A DNA stretch of 64,000 bases from Terrabacter tumescens (GTDB lineage: Bacteria; Actinomycetota; Actinomycetes; Actinomycetales; Dermatophilaceae): contig NZ_BMNZ01000008.1 in assembly GCF_014646815.1 (NCBI RefSeq), positions 62,001 to 126,000 of the forward strand, written 5' to 3'. The notes beneath the pieces are model-generated. The model was not told where the DNA came from and made no database searches. It worked only from the letters and a program-made list of their open reading frames with translations. The position numbers were made by a program, and so were the translations under genes. Of this stretch, positions 1-8,940 are shown piece after piece. Position 1 is the stretch's first letter. Every line of letters begins with the position of its first letter.

Positions 1-3000
1 ACCTCCGCGAGGTCGGCGTCGGAGCGCCAGGTGCCCGACTCGATGAGCGGGAGGATGCCGGCGCCGTAGGAGCCGGGCTTGCTGCCGAAGATGCGGGTCG
101 TCGCGCGCCGGGCGTCGCCGTGGTCGGCGAGGTCGCCGGCAACGTGGGCGCGCAGGTAGTTCTCGTCGGGTGACTCGTCGAGGTCGGCGACGAGCTGCAC
201 GGCGTCGTCGAGCATCGCGATGACGTGGGGGAAGGCGTCGCGGAAGAAGCCGGAGATGCGGACCGTGACGTCGATGCGAGGGTGACCGAGCTCGGCGAGC
301 GGCACCACGTCGAGCCCGACGACGCGGCGCGACATCTCGTCCCAGCGGGGCCGCACGCCGAGCAGCGCCAGCACCTCGGCGATGTCGTCGCCCGACGTGC
401 GCATCGCCGACGTGCCCCAGACCGACAGGCCCACCGAACGCGGCCACTCGCCGGTGTCGGCGCGGTGCCGGGCGAGCAGGTCGTCGGCGAGCCGCTGTCC
501 GGTCTCCCAGGCGAGCCGGCTCGGGATCGCCTTGGGGTCGACGGAGTAGAAGTTGCGGCCCGTGGGCAAGACGTTGACGAGGCCACGGAGCGGCGAGCCG
601 GAGGGACCGGCGGGCACGTAGCCGCCGTCGAGGGCGTGCAGCACCGCGTCGATCTCGCCCGTCGTCGCCCGCAGCCGCGGGACGACCTCGCGGCACGCGA
701 AGGCGAGCGAACGGCATACGCCCTCCCTGTCGACGTGCGGGAGGTCACCGAGCTGATCGGCGACGATCCCGGAGACCGCGCTCTCCTGCCAGCCGGCCTC
801 GGCGAGGGCCGCGACGAGCGCGACGGCCTGCTCCTCGGCGTCGTCGACGGACGAGCGCTCGGACTGCCCCTCACTCAGCCCGAGCGCCGTCCGCAGACCA
901 GGCACCGCGCCGACCGCGCCGGCGAAGACCTGGTTGGCCCGCAGGATCGCGAGCACGAGGTTGGCGAGGCCCTCCCCCGCGGGGGCCTCGCCGAGGACGT
1001 GGAGGCCGTCCCGGATCTGGACGTCCTTGACCTCGCAGAGCCAGCCGTCGACGTGCATGACGAACTCGTCGAAGGCCTCGTCGTCGGGACGCTCGTCGAG
1101 CCCGAGGTCGTGGTGCATCTGCGCGGCCTGGATGAGCGTCCAGATCTCGGCGCGCAGGGCCGGCGCCTTGGCCGGATCCATGACCGAGACGTTGCCGTAC
1201 TCGTCGAGCAGCTGCTCGAGCCGGGCGATGTCGCCGTAGGACTCGGCGCGCGCCATCGGCGGCACGAGGTGGTCGACGATCGTCGCATGGGCCCGGCGCT
1301 TGGCCTGGCTGCCTTCGCCGGGGTCGTTGACGAGGAACGGGTAGACGAGCGGGATCGAGCCGATCGTCGCGTCGGGTCCGCACGATGCGGAGAGCGCGAG
1401 GTTCTTGCCCGGCAGCCACTCGAGGTTGCCGTGCTTGCCCATGTGGACGATCGCGTGGGCGCCGAAATCCGCTGCGAGCCAGTCGTAGACGGCGAGGTAG
1501 TGGTGGGTCGGCGGGAGGTCGGGGTCGTGGTAGATCGCGATGGGGTTCTCGCCGAAGCCGCGCGGCGGCTGCACGAGGATGACGACGTTGCCGGCGCGCA
1601 GGCTCGCGGCGACGAGCTCGCCCTCGGCGTCCGTGTGCCGGTCGACGAAGACCTCGCCCGGCGCCTCGCCCCAGTGCTTCGTGACGGCGTCGCGCAGCGC
1701 GGCAGGCAGCGCGTCGAAGTGCTCGCGGTAGCGGGCGGCGGGGATCCGCACCGGCTGGCCGGTCAGCTGCTCCTGCGTCAGCCAGTCCTCGTCCTGGCCG
1801 CCGGCCTCGATGAGCGCGTGGATCAGGGCGTTTCCGGCCGTGGTGTCTGCGGTCTCGCCGTCGACGGGCTCGAGCGGTCCGGTGCCGGGGATGTCGCCCG
1901 GGGCGCCGAGGTCGTAGCCGGCGTCGCGCATGGCGCGCAGCAGCCGGATGATCGAGACCGGGGTGTCGAGGCCGACGGCGTTGCCGATGCGCGAGTGCTT
2001 CGAGGGGTACGCCGACAGCACGATCGCGATGCGGCGCTCACTGGTCGGGGTGTGCCGCAGGCGGGCGTGGTTCACGGCGAGCGTCGCCAGTCGCGCGCAA
2101 CGCTCAGGCTCGGGGACGTAGTGCGGCAGTCCGTCGCCGTCGATCTCCTTGAAGGAGAACACGCCCCCGATGATCCGGCCGTCGAACTCGGGCACCGCCA
2201 CCTGCGTCGCGACGTCGAGCGGGCTCATCCCGTCGTCGCTCGCCTCCCACTGGTCGCGGCCCCACGTGAGGCACAGGCCCTGGATGATCGGCACGTCGAG
2301 CGCGGCGAGGGCCTGCACGTCCCAGGCCTCGTCGTCCTCGCCGGCACTCGCAGTGCCGGGCTTGGTGCCGCCGGCGGCGAGCACGGTCGTGACGAGGACG
2401 TCGTATGCCGTGAGGTGCTCGAGCAGGTCGGCCGGCGCCTCGCGCAGCGACGACACGTGCACCGGGACGCCGATGCCGCCGGCTGCGTCGACCGCGTCGG
2501 CCAGCGCGTGGACGTAGGCGGTGTTCTCCGCGGCGAACTGGGCGCGGTAGAAGAGGATCCCGACGCGCGGGCGGGGAGTGTCGCCCGCGACGTCGGAAAT
2601 CTGGGTGGCCGCGGGCTCGGGGCGGTCGAGCACGCCCCAGGCCGGCAGCGGGGCCGGCGGCTCGAAGCCCTCGCCGGTCATGAGCAGCGTGTCGCCGAGG
2701 AAGGCGTGCAGCTCGCGCAGGTTCGCGGCCCCGCCCTCGGCGAGGTAGCGGTGGGCCTCGGCGACGACGCCGGGCGCGACGGTCGAGAGGTCCATGAGCG
2801 AGGCGTTCGGGGTCTGCTCCCCGCCGAGCACCACCATCGGCTTGCCGGCGCCCCGGATGCGGCGGAAGCCGTCGCAGAGGTCCTGGGGGCCGCCGAGGAT
2901 GCGGGCCACGACGACGTCGGCAGCCTCGATCGCCTCGGCCATCGAGGTGTGGCCGGGTCGCGACGGGTTGGCGAGCAGGTAGTCGGCACCGCTGCCGCGG

Positions 3001-3050
3001 GCACACAGCAGGTCGGTGTCAGACGTCGAGAGCAGCGCGATGCGCGTCAC
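1..3050 (-). CDS. cobN: Cobaltochelatase subunit CobN (3' end beyond window)
   Basis: Large ATP-dependent cobaltochelatase subunit that inserts cobalt into hydrogenobyrinic acid a,c-diamide in the aerobic B12 pathway. The reverse-strand frame is open for 1016 codons without interruption and reads as CobN throughout, with the conserved stretches HMGKHGNLEWLPGK, GVLFYRAQF-like GILFYRAQF and NFYSVDP. The family is about 1,200 residues long, so roughly the last 180 lie outside. The GTG start at 3050 is chosen because an AGGAG sits six bases upstream. The gene is preceded by a cobalamin riboswitch, so B12 should repress it. Its MoxR/VWA partner subunit is probably the gene at 12099. Confidence 0.95.
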   Translation of the reverse strand, partial: MTRIALLSTSDTDLLCARGSGADYLLANPSRPGHTSMAEAIEAADVVVARILGGPQDLCDGFRRIRGAGKPMVVLGGEQTPNASLMDLSTVAPGVVAEAHRYLAEGGAANLRELHAFLGDTLLMTGEGFEPPAPLPAWGVLDRPEPAATQISDVAGDTPRPRVGILFYRAQFAAENTAYVHALADAVDAAGGIGVPVHVSSLREAPADLLEHLTAYDVLVTTVLAAGGTKPGTASAGEDDEAWDVQALAALDVPIIQGLCLTWGRDQWEASDDGMSPLDVATQVAVPEFDGRIIGGVFSFKEIDGDGLPHYVPEPERCARLATLAVNHARLRHTPTSERRIAIVLSAYPSKHSRIGNAVGLDTPVSIIRLLRAMRDAGYDLGAPGDIPGTGPLEPVDGETADTTAGNALIHALIEAGGQDEDWLTQEQLTGQPVRIPAARYREHFDALPAALRDAVTKHWGEAPGEVFVDRHTDAEGELVAASLRAGNVVILVQPPRGFGENPIAIYHDPDLPPTHHYLAVYDWLAADFGAHAIVHMGKHGNLEWLPGKNLALSASCGPDATIGSIPLVYPFLVNDPGEGSQAKRRAHATIVDHLVPPMARAESYGDIARLEQLLDEYGNVSVMDPAKAPALRAEIWTLIQAAQMHHDLGLDERPDDEAFDEFVMHVDGWLCEVKDVQIRDGLHVLGEAPAGEGLANLVLAILRANQVFAGAVGAVPGLRTALGLSEGQSERSSVDDAEEQAVALVAALAEAGWQESAVSGIVADQLGDLPHVDREGVCRSLAFACREVVPRLRATTGEIDAVLHALDGGYVPAGPSGSPLRGLVNVLPTGRNFYSVDPKAIPSRLAWETGQRLADDLLARHRADTGEWPRSVGLSVWGTSAMRTSGDDIAEVLALLGVRPRWDEMSRRVVGLDVVPLAELGHPRIDVTVRISGFFRDAFPHVIAMLDDAVQLVADLDESPDENYLRAHVAGDLADHGDARRATTRIFGSKPGSYGAGILPLIESGTWRSDADLAE

Positions 3051-3094
3051 TGGAACTCCTCGGCGGGGTATCCGCGCCCCGCGGTCGAAAGGAA

Positions 3095-3205
3095 ACGAAG
3101 CGCTGCCGGCAGTTCCTGACTCACCGTCTCCCTCACGGGTGGCGGCTCACAGTGGCGGGACCGTCCCGGATTCTCACCGGGTTCCTGGGTCGACGACGCT
3201 GGGCC
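3095..3205 (-). promoter_or_regulatory. Cobalamin riboswitch upstream of cobN
   Basis: Read on the reverse strand the leader contains the hallmark core CCGGTGAGAATCCGG, then GGTCCCGCCACTGTGA, then the B12-box-like AGTCAGGAACTGCCGGC, in the usual order and spacing. It ends about 45 bases before the cobN start. No U-rich terminator was seen, so control may act on translation. Adenosylcobalamin binding would switch cobN off. Confidence 0.93.
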
Positions 3206-3206
3206 C

Positions 3207-3212
3207 ACCATA
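3207..3212 (-). promoter_or_regulatory. -10 element for cobN/riboswitch transcript
   Basis: TATGGT on the reverse strand lies a few bases upstream of the start of the riboswitch fold, where a -10 box is expected. No convincing -35 was seen. Confidence 0.45.
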
Positions 3213-3250
3213 GCCCGAGACGGGCGCCTTGACGACGCGAGGTCCGGGCC

Positions 3251-3256
3251 TATCCT
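3251..3256 (+). promoter_or_regulatory. -10 element of leaderless cobG promoter
   Basis: TATCCT ends seven bases before the GTG start of cobG and there is no Shine-Dalgarno sequence between them. This is the usual actinobacterial arrangement for a leaderless transcript whose first base is the start codon. It lies about 40 bp from the divergent cobN promoter. Confidence 0.6.
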
Positions 3257-3263
3257 GTGCCGC

Positions 3264-4394
3264 GTGACCGCCCCGACGAGCCGACCGCGCCCGGCAGCCG
3301 ACGCCTGCCCGGGTGTCGCGCGACCGTTCTCGGCGGCTGACGGCTCCATCGTGAGGCTGCGCCCGGCGGCCCGACCGGTGCCGGTGACCGCCCTACGGAA
3401 GCTTCTGGATCTCGTTGCAGGAGAAGCGGATCCGGTGATCCAACTGACGTCACGGGCCGCGCTGCAGCTGCGTGGTCTCCCGGACCCGCTCCCGCCTGTC
3501 ACCGTCGCCGCGATCCGGGCCACCGGGCTCGTCCCGTCCGACACCCACGAGCTCGTCCGCAACGTCGTCGCGTCGCCGCTCTCGGGCCTCGACGGTGTCG
3601 GCCGGTGCGACGTGCGGCCCCTCGTGGCCGACCTCGACGACGCCGTGTGCGCCGATCCCCGACTGTCGGGCCTGGGCGGACGGTTCCTCTTCGTCGTCGA
3701 CGACGGACGTGGCGACGTCAGCGGCATGACCGCCGACCTGGCCTTCCTCGCCACCGGGCCGGACCGCGGTGTTGTCCTCGCCGGCGGCAGCGGCCACGGC
3801 TGGGACGTGTCGCTCGACGAGGCGGTGGACCTGATCGTCCGCCTGGCGCGCGAGTTCGTCGACCGCGCCGGCGGCGACGAGTCGGTCTGGCACGTCGACG
3901 ATCTCGCCGACCCGCTCGGGCCCGAGCGGACCGCCGTGGCGGCACGCAGCCCCGCTCCCCCGCACCCGTTGGGAGCGGTCGGAGAGCACGCGATGGTCGG
4001 CGTGCCACTGGGGCTGCTCCGGCCCCACCACGTCGACGCCCTCGCCCGCACGACCGATGCCGTACGCGTGACGCCGTGGCGCTCGCTCGTCGTCGAGCGG
4101 GGCGCAGCCCTCCTCGCCGAGCTCGAGGCGGCGGGCTTCGCGACGCACGTCGGGTCGCCGTGGCACCGGCTGCACGCCTGCACCGGCCTGCCCGGCTGCT
4201 CGCGCTCGACCCTCGACACCCGAGCGCTCGCTCGTGAGCTCGCCCCCGTGCTGCCCGCCGGGCGCCTTCCCGTCCACGTCAGCGGGTGCGAGCGCCGGTG
4301 CGGGACGCCCGCCACGGCGTACGTCGACCTGCTCGCGCCGCCCTCGCTCGAGGCAGCCCTGACCACGATCCACGCCACCCCGGAGCCCAGATGA
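3264..4394 (+). CDS. cobG: Precorrin-3B synthase CobG
   Basis: Monooxygenase related to sulfite/nitrite reductases that makes the 20-hydroxy gamma-lactone of precorrin-3A, the oxygen-dependent step that marks the aerobic route. 376 residues. The iron-sulfur/siroheme-type cysteine pattern is present in the C-terminal half: C306 and C312 in ACTGLPGC, then C342 and C346 in GCERRC. GTG start directly after a leaderless -10 box. It overlaps cobH by an ATGA junction, so cobG, cobH and cobIJ form one operon. Unlike cobN across the intergenic region, it has no riboswitch. Confidence 0.88.
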   Translation: MTAPTSRPRPAADACPGVARPFSAADGSIVRLRPAARPVPVTALRKLLDLVAGEADPVIQLTSRAALQLRGLPDPLPPVTVAAIRATGLVPSDTHELVRNVVASPLSGLDGVGRCDVRPLVADLDDAVCADPRLSGLGGRFLFVVDDGRGDVSGMTADLAFLATGPDRGVVLAGGSGHGWDVSLDEAVDLIVRLAREFVDRAGGDESVWHVDDLADPLGPERTAVAARSPAPPHPLGAVGEHAMVGVPLGLLRPHHVDALARTTDAVRVTPWRSLVVERGAALLAELEAAGFATHVGSPWHRLHACTGLPGCSRSTLDTRALARELAPVLPAGRLPVHVSGCERRCGTPATAYVDLLAPPSLEAALTTIHATPEPR

Positions 4395-5041
4395 GCACGC
4401 CACCGACCCGGCGCTACGACTACGAGACGGACGGGGCGGAGATCTATCGCCGGTCGTTCGCGACGATCCGCGCCGAGGCCCGCCTCGACCACCTCGCCGA
4501 GGACGCTCGCGTCGTCGCCGTGCGCATGGTGCACGCGAGCGGCGACGTCGACCTGACCGAGCACATCGCCGTGCACCCCGGCCTCGTGGGCGCGGCCCGC
4601 TCCGCCCTGCGGTCCGGCGCACCCGTCTTCACGGACGCCCACATGATCGCCTCGGGCATCACCCGCGCCCGGCTGCCGCGCGACAACGAGGTCGTCTGCA
4701 CGTTGCGCGACGAGCGGGTCCCCGCCCTCGCAAAGGCTTGGGGCACCACGCGATCCGCGGCAGCGGTGTCGCTGTGGGGCGATCGCGTCGAGGGCGCCGT
4801 CGTCGCCATCGGGAACGCCCCCACGGCCCTCTTCCACCTGCTCGAGTCGATCGCCGACGGCGGCCCACGGCCTGCTGCGATCATCGGCATCCCGGTCGGC
4901 TTCATCGGGTCGGCCGAGTCCAAGGTCGCTCTCGCCGAGAACCCTTTCGACGTCCCATGGCTCGTCGTCCACGGCCGCCGTGGCGGCTCCGCGCTGGCGG
5001 CCTCGGCCGTCAACGCCCTGGCTCGGGAGCAGGAGCTGTGA
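4391..5041 (+). CDS. cobH: Precorrin-8X methylmutase CobH
   Basis: Moves the methyl group from C-11 to C-12 of precorrin-8X, giving hydrogenobyrinic acid. 216 residues, normal for the family, with the characteristic IGNAPTALFHLLE stretch and the IGIPVGFIGSAESK segment. Start ATG overlaps the cobG stop (ATGA); its own stop overlaps the next GTG, so it is translationally coupled on both sides. Confidence 0.93.
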   Translation: MSTPPTRRYDYETDGAEIYRRSFATIRAEARLDHLAEDARVVAVRMVHASGDVDLTEHIAVHPGLVGAARSALRSGAPVFTDAHMIASGITRARLPRDNEVVCTLRDERVPALAKAWGTTRSAAAVSLWGDRVEGAVVAIGNAPTALFHLLESIADGGPRPAAIIGIPVGFIGSAESKVALAENPFDVPWLVVHGRRGGSALAASAVNALAREQEL

Positions 5042-6564
5042 CCGGCTGGCTGCGTGGGGTCGGCGTCGGCCCCGGCGATCCCGAGCTCGTCACCGTCAAG
5101 GCGGCCCGGCTCATCGGACAGGCCGATGTCGTCGCCTTCCACAGCGGGCCGCGCGGCGACTCGATCGCACGGCGCATCGCGGCGTCGTACTTCCGCGACG
5201 GCGTCGTCGAGGAGCTGCTCGCCTACCCCGTCACGACCGGCACGACGGACCACCCGCTCGGCTACCACGGGCTCATGGCCGACTTCTACGACGAGTCCGC
5301 GGATCGCCTTGCGGCGCATCTGGACTCGGGCCGCAATGTCGTCGTGCTCGCCGAGGGCGACCCGCTCTTCTACGGCACGTACATGTATCTCCACGACCGT
5401 CTCGCGGACCGCTACGACACGGCCGTCGTCCCCGGCGTCACGTCGGTGAGCGGGTCCGCGGCTGCCGTCGCGACGGGTCTGTGCCGACACGAGGACGTGC
5501 TCACCATCCTGCCCGGCACGCTGCCGGTGCCCGAGCTCGCCCGCCGCCTCGCCGACACGGAGGCTGCGGTCGTCATGAAGCTCGGCCGCACCTTCGAGAA
5601 CGTGCGGGAGGCGCTCCGCCAGGCCGGCCGGCTCGACGAGGCTCGCTACGTCGAGCGGGCCAGCTCGGACGCGGAGCGCGTGCTGCCGGTCGCAGAGGTC
5701 GATGCGTCGACCGTGCCCTACATGTCGATGGTCGTCGTGCCGGGCAAGGACCTGCGCGCCGACGCTGCCGGCCGCGCGCAGCCTGCGACCACGGAATCGC
5801 CCGCCACCCAGCAGGACCCGTCGCCTATGCCGTCCGGCGAGGTCGTCGTCGTCGGGCTGGGACCGGGACCCGACCGTTGGCTGACGCCCGAGGTGTCGGC
5901 CGCCCTCGCCGAGGTCTCGCACGTCGTCGGCTACGCGCCCTACGTGGCCCGGGTACCGCAGCGGGAGGGCCTGACCCGGCGCGCGTCCGGCAACACCGTC
6001 GAGGTGGACCGGGCGCGGGACGCCCTCGAGCTGGCCCGCACGGGCGAGCGCGTCGCGGTCGTGTCGGGCGGGGATGCCGGCGTCTTCGGCATGGCATCGG
6101 CGGTGTTCGAGGCAGCCGAGACCCACGGCTACGCGGACGTGCCCGTGCGCGTGCTCCCTGGCCTGACGGCGGCCCAGGCCGTCGCCGCCCGGGCCGGCGC
6201 ACCGCTCGGTGGCGACTTCGCCGTCATCTCGCTCTCGGACCGGCTCAAGCCCTGGGCCGTCATCGAGCGACGCCTCCGCGCGGCCGCCGCCGCCGACCTG
6301 GTCGTCGCGCTCTACAACCCCGCCTCACGCTCGCGCACCGAGCAGATCGCCCGTGCCAAGGAGGTCTTACTCGAGGAGCGCGACCCCGGGACCGTCGTCG
6401 TCGTGGGCCGCGACGTCGGCCGGGCCGAGGAGTCGCTGACGGTGACGACTCTGGTCGACCTCGACCCCGCGACGATCGACATGCTGTGTCTCGTCATGGT
6501 CTGCGCCTCCGGCACCCGCGTCACCGACGCCGGCCAGGTGTGGACGCCACGCTTCGTACCGTGA
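5038..6564 (+). CDS. cobIJ: Fused precorrin-2 C20-methyltransferase / precorrin-3B C17-methyltransferase
   Basis: Two SAM-dependent tetrapyrrole methyltransferases in one 508-residue chain. The CobI half (about 1-245) begins GVGVGPGDPELVTVKA and contains the GDPLFYGT loop. A short Pro/Gln/Thr-rich linker follows around 250-265. The CobJ half (about 268-508) begins VVVGLGPGPDRWLTPE and has SGGDAGVFGMA and ALYNPASRSR. The fusion brings together the steps before and after CobG, and is common in actinobacteria. GTG start overlaps the cobH stop. Confidence 0.93.
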   Translation: MTGWLRGVGVGPGDPELVTVKAARLIGQADVVAFHSGPRGDSIARRIAASYFRDGVVEELLAYPVTTGTTDHPLGYHGLMADFYDESADRLAAHLDSGRNVVVLAEGDPLFYGTYMYLHDRLADRYDTAVVPGVTSVSGSAAAVATGLCRHEDVLTILPGTLPVPELARRLADTEAAVVMKLGRTFENVREALRQAGRLDEARYVERASSDAERVLPVAEVDASTVPYMSMVVVPGKDLRADAAGRAQPATTESPATQQDPSPMPSGEVVVVGLGPGPDRWLTPEVSAALAEVSHVVGYAPYVARVPQREGLTRRASGNTVEVDRARDALELARTGERVAVVSGGDAGVFGMASAVFEAAETHGYADVPVRVLPGLTAAQAVAARAGAPLGGDFAVISLSDRLKPWAVIERRLRAAAAADLVVALYNPASRSRTEQIARAKEVLLEERDPGTVVVVGRDVGRAEESLTVTTLVDLDPATIDMLCLVMVCASGTRVTDAGQVWTPRFVP

Positions 6565-6584
6565 GGGGTCGCGCCAGCTGACGC

Positions 6585-6956
6585 TCACGGTCCCCGAAAG
6601 GTGACGAGGAAGAGGGCGAAGAGGGCGACCACGACCAGCACGCTGCCCACAAGCACAGTGACGAGGTAGCCACGCGCGAGCGGCCGCGCCCGAGGCCGGC
6701 CGAGGGCGACGAGCGCGACCACGACCCCGACGAGCAGCGTCGCAAGGGGCACCTCCCTGCCGATCCGCACGAAGAGGGTGAGACCCACCACCCAGACGAG
6801 GTGGGCGACACCGACGAGCTTCCCCGTCCGGATCGCTCGCCGACGCTCCGCCGCGGACAGGGGTCGCGTCGACGCCGGCCTCGCCCCGGCGGGCGCCGCC
6901 GGCCAGCGGTAGCCCTCGTGCTGCGGCGGCAGGCCCGGCTCGTCACTGCTGCTCAT
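6585..6956 (-). CDS. Small membrane protein of unknown function
   Basis: 123 residues. The first 45 are polar and Pro/Arg-rich (including LSAAERRRAIRTGK). Three hydrophobic segments follow, roughly 46-63, 68-84 and 97-118, so the protein should span the membrane three times with a cytoplasmic N-terminal tail. Not recognised as a named family. ATG start, divergent from the DUF1905 gene 29 bp away and ending 20 bp after the convergent cobIJ stop. The open frame and codon pattern look coding. Confidence 0.55.
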   Translation of the reverse strand: MSSSDEPGLPPQHEGYRWPAAPAGARPASTRPLSAAERRRAIRTGKLVGVAHLVWVVGLTLFVRIGREVPLATLLVGVVVALVALGRPRARPLARGYLVTVLVGSVLVVVALFALFLVTFRGP

Positions 6957-6985
6957 CGACGCAGTGTGCCTGCCATCCTGTCCGC

Positions 6986-7276
6986 ATGGAGCTGGATTTC
7001 GAAGGATCCGTCTACCAGTGGCGCGGGCCGTCGCCCTACTTCTTCGTGCGCGTCCCGGAGCCCGAGGCCGAGGCGTTGCACGACGTCGCCCACGTCAGCT
7101 ACGGCTGGGGCATGATCCCCGTGACCGCGCGCGTGGGTCGCACCGAGTGGACGACATCCCTGTGGCCCAAGGACGGCGGCTACATCGTCCCCCTCAAGGA
7201 CGCCGTGCGCCGGGCCGAGGACATCGAGGACGGCGACGTCATCGGCATCGGGCTCGACGTGCGCGCGGACCTGTGA
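6986..7276 (+). CDS. DUF1905 domain protein
   Basis: 96-residue protein matching the small beta-barrel DUF1905 type: an N-terminal WRGPSPYFFVRVPE segment, a central ARVGRTEWTTSLWPKDGGYIVPLK and a final EDGDVIGIGLDV. Function unknown in the family. The CATCCT hexamer ends six bases before the ATG without a ribosome binding site, suggesting a leaderless transcript. It converges on the ferredoxin gene. Confidence 0.8.
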   Translation: MELDFEGSVYQWRGPSPYFFVRVPEPEAEALHDVAHVSYGWGMIPVTARVGRTEWTTSLWPKDGGYIVPLKDAVRRAEDIEDGDVIGIGLDVRADL

Positions 7277-7285
7277 CGCGACGCG

Positions 7286-7693
7286 TCAGACCGCCGACCA
7301 GGTCAGCGACAGCCCACTCGGTGTGAACGCACGCTCCGCGACCTCTGCACCGGGCTCGGCGACACCGGGCCCACCCTGCCTGACCCAGCCGGTGATCGCG
7401 TCGACCGAGGCGCCGTCGAGGACGGCTCGCACCCAGACGGGCCGACCTCCCGCGCGGCGACCCACGGCCGACGGCGTCACGACGACGACGTTCGACTCGT
7501 CGCACGCGAGCAGGCACCCGCTGCGCAGCACCCGGGCGCGTCCTCGGGTGCCGACCTCGAGGCGTGCGAGGAGCCCGTCATGGTCGACCCCGGGGTGCTT
7601 GCTCTCGGTGCCGCAGCAGCAGTCCCGGCACACGCGCACGATGCACGTGCGCTCGGGATCGTCGTCAGGACAAGGGCTCTCGTATGCCGTCAC
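7286..7693 (-). CDS. Thioredoxin-like [2Fe-2S] ferredoxin linked to CbtAB
   Basis: 135 residues. Cysteines C17, C22, C25-C27, C60 and C64 give the early Cys cluster plus CLLAC pair expected for a thioredoxin-fold [2Fe-2S] ferredoxin. It is the third gene of the riboswitch-controlled cbtB-cbtA unit and overlaps cbtA by GTGA, so it is made together with the cobalt transporter. A redox role in cobalt or corrinoid metabolism follows from the context but not from the sequence. The region around C22-C27 is unusually cysteine-dense. GTG start. Confidence 0.7.
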   Translation of the reverse strand: MTAYESPCPDDDPERTCIVRVCRDCCCGTESKHPGVDHDGLLARLEVGTRGRARVLRSGCLLACDESNVVVVTPSAVGRRAGGRPVWVRAVLDGASVDAITGWVRQGGPGVAEPGAEVAERAFTPSGLSLTWSAV

Positions 7694-8475
7694 GCCGACA
7701 CGGGCGCACCGGTGTCCGCGCGCACGTCGTCGTTTCGGGCCGCACCGGCTCGCTCCAGGAGCAGCCCGAACGTGAGCCCGAGCGTCAGCCAGAGGGCAGC
7801 GAGCTGCGCGAGGGACGCGAGACGGAAGTCCCAGACCAGGTCGGCCGGCACGTCGGCCGGCACCTGGTCCGGCGTCCCCGGCACGAAGGCCATCACGAGT
7901 CCGACGAGGAGGACGACTGCCACGACGTCGAGGGCCCAGCGCGTCGACGGCGCCATCACCCGTCCGGCCAGCCGCCGATCGAGCGCCGGCACGACGACCG
8001 CGATCGCCACTCCGAGAAGGAGGGTGACGGCATACAGCATCGTGCGTCGTCCGACGGTCGACGGGTCACCGACGGCGGGTGGGTTGGCCGGGATCTTCAG
8101 CGCCGGAAGGAGACTCACGGCTGCGAAGCCGATCGCGGCCAGCACGAGCGCGCGACCGAAGTCGCCACTCCCGGGAAGGCGGTCCCGCAGCCGGGCGAAG
8201 ACGACGGCGAAGACGACGCCGACGGCCACGCCGACGATCACTGCGGTCACGGCGCCGCCGACGACCTGGGCCGCACGCGACACGAGGGGCTCCTCACCGC
8301 CGTGCATCGGCAGGCCCGCGGCCTGTCCCCCGTGCATCCCCCGCCGGTCCTCGATGACGAGGGCCCGACGGATGACCGGTTCGACGACGAGCCAGATGAC
8401 GACCGCGGCCGCCAGGCCGGCGAGCATGCCTGCAAGGACCCCGCGCCGCAGCACGGAGCCGAAGCTCAGGCCCAC
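7690..8475 (-). CDS. cbtA: Cobalt transporter subunit CbtA
   Basis: 261-residue membrane protein with about six or seven hydrophobic segments. Its N-terminal RRGVLAGMLAGLAAAVV and the His/Met-bearing loop RRGMHGGQAAGLPMHGGEE fit CbtA. CbtA and CbtB form a predicted cobalt uptake system regulated by B12. GTG start one base after the cbtB stop; it is covered by the cobalamin riboswitch upstream of cbtB. Confidence 0.85.
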   Translation of the reverse strand: MGLSFGSVLRRGVLAGMLAGLAAAVVIWLVVEPVIRRALVIEDRRGMHGGQAAGLPMHGGEEPLVSRAAQVVGGAVTAVIVGVAVGVVFAVVFARLRDRLPGSGDFGRALVLAAIGFAAVSLLPALKIPANPPAVGDPSTVGRRTMLYAVTLLLGVAIAVVVPALDRRLAGRVMAPSTRWALDVVAVVLLVGLVMAFVPGTPDQVPADVPADLVWDFRLASLAQLAALWLTLGLTFGLLLERAGAARNDDVRADTGAPVSA

Positions 8476-8476
8476 C

Positions 8477-8683
8477 TCAGTGGCAGGGGACGCCGAGAGC
8501 GTGACGCGCGTCGTGCGTCAGCTCGTGGAGCATCTGCGCAGCAGGTGCACTGAGCAGCGCACCGTTCTCCTGCGAGACGAAGTAGAGCGCGAAGACCGCG
8601 AACGCGAGCAGGGCCCACGCCCAGACGGGGACACGGACGGCGGAGACGGACGGGGCGGCGGGAGCCGATGCAACAGTGGTCAT
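8477..8683 (-). CDS. cbtB: Cobalt transporter subunit CbtB
   Basis: 68 residues: one transmembrane helix (about 20-37) followed by the diagnostic histidine-rich tail HELTHDARHALGVPCH, a likely cobalt-binding site. The ATG at 8683 is preferred over an ATG at 8725, which lies inside the riboswitch. First gene of cbtB-cbtA-ferredoxin. The riboswitch immediately upstream should lower its expression when cobalamin is plentiful. Confidence 0.88.
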   Translation of the reverse strand: MTTVASAPAAPSVSAVRVPVWAWALLAFAVFALYFVSQENGALLSAPAAQMLHELTHDARHALGVPCH

Positions 8684-8721
8684 GGCGAATTGACCCTTTC
8701 TTTCCATGCCTCGTGGACAGA

Positions 8722-8912
8722 TCATCGCCGCAGCCGGTCTCCTGGCTTCCAGATCGTCACGCCTCCCCAGCCTTCCCGGCGACCTGAGGTCACCAGTGGC
8801 GAACGATGGGGACTTGCTCCCTGGTCACAGTGGCGAGGACCACGTCGGAATCACACCGACTTCCCGTGCACTGCGGCACTCGCATCCTGACACAGCCGAT
8901 GGCGCGGCGCCA
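8722..8912 (-). promoter_or_regulatory. Cobalamin riboswitch upstream of cbtB
   Basis: On the reverse strand: GGGAAGTCGGTGTGATTCCG, then CTCGCCACTGTGA, an intervening variable arm, and GCCAGGAGACCGGC as the B12 box. The outer segments can close a P1-type stem (CGGCTG near 8900 with CAGCCG near 8733). It ends about 40 bases before the cbtB start. Confidence 0.93.
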
Positions 8913-8940
8913 TGGGGACCCGCCGCCTAACCCGAAACCC

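Noticed and set aside
225-3119. 964-codon plus-strand open frame across cobN
   Set aside because: The opposite strand encodes a continuous, highly recognisable CobN. The plus frame is a GC-rich shadow with Asp/Arg/Val-biased, non-protein-like composition.
3051-4972. 641-codon minus-strand frame opposite cobG-cobH
   Set aside because: Runs through the cobN riboswitch and two well-supported genes; composition is Arg/Ser-rich shadow sequence.
8684-8725. Longer CbtB start at 8725
   Set aside because: It would lie within the cobalamin riboswitch next to the B12 box; the ATG at 8683 gives the normal CbtB length.
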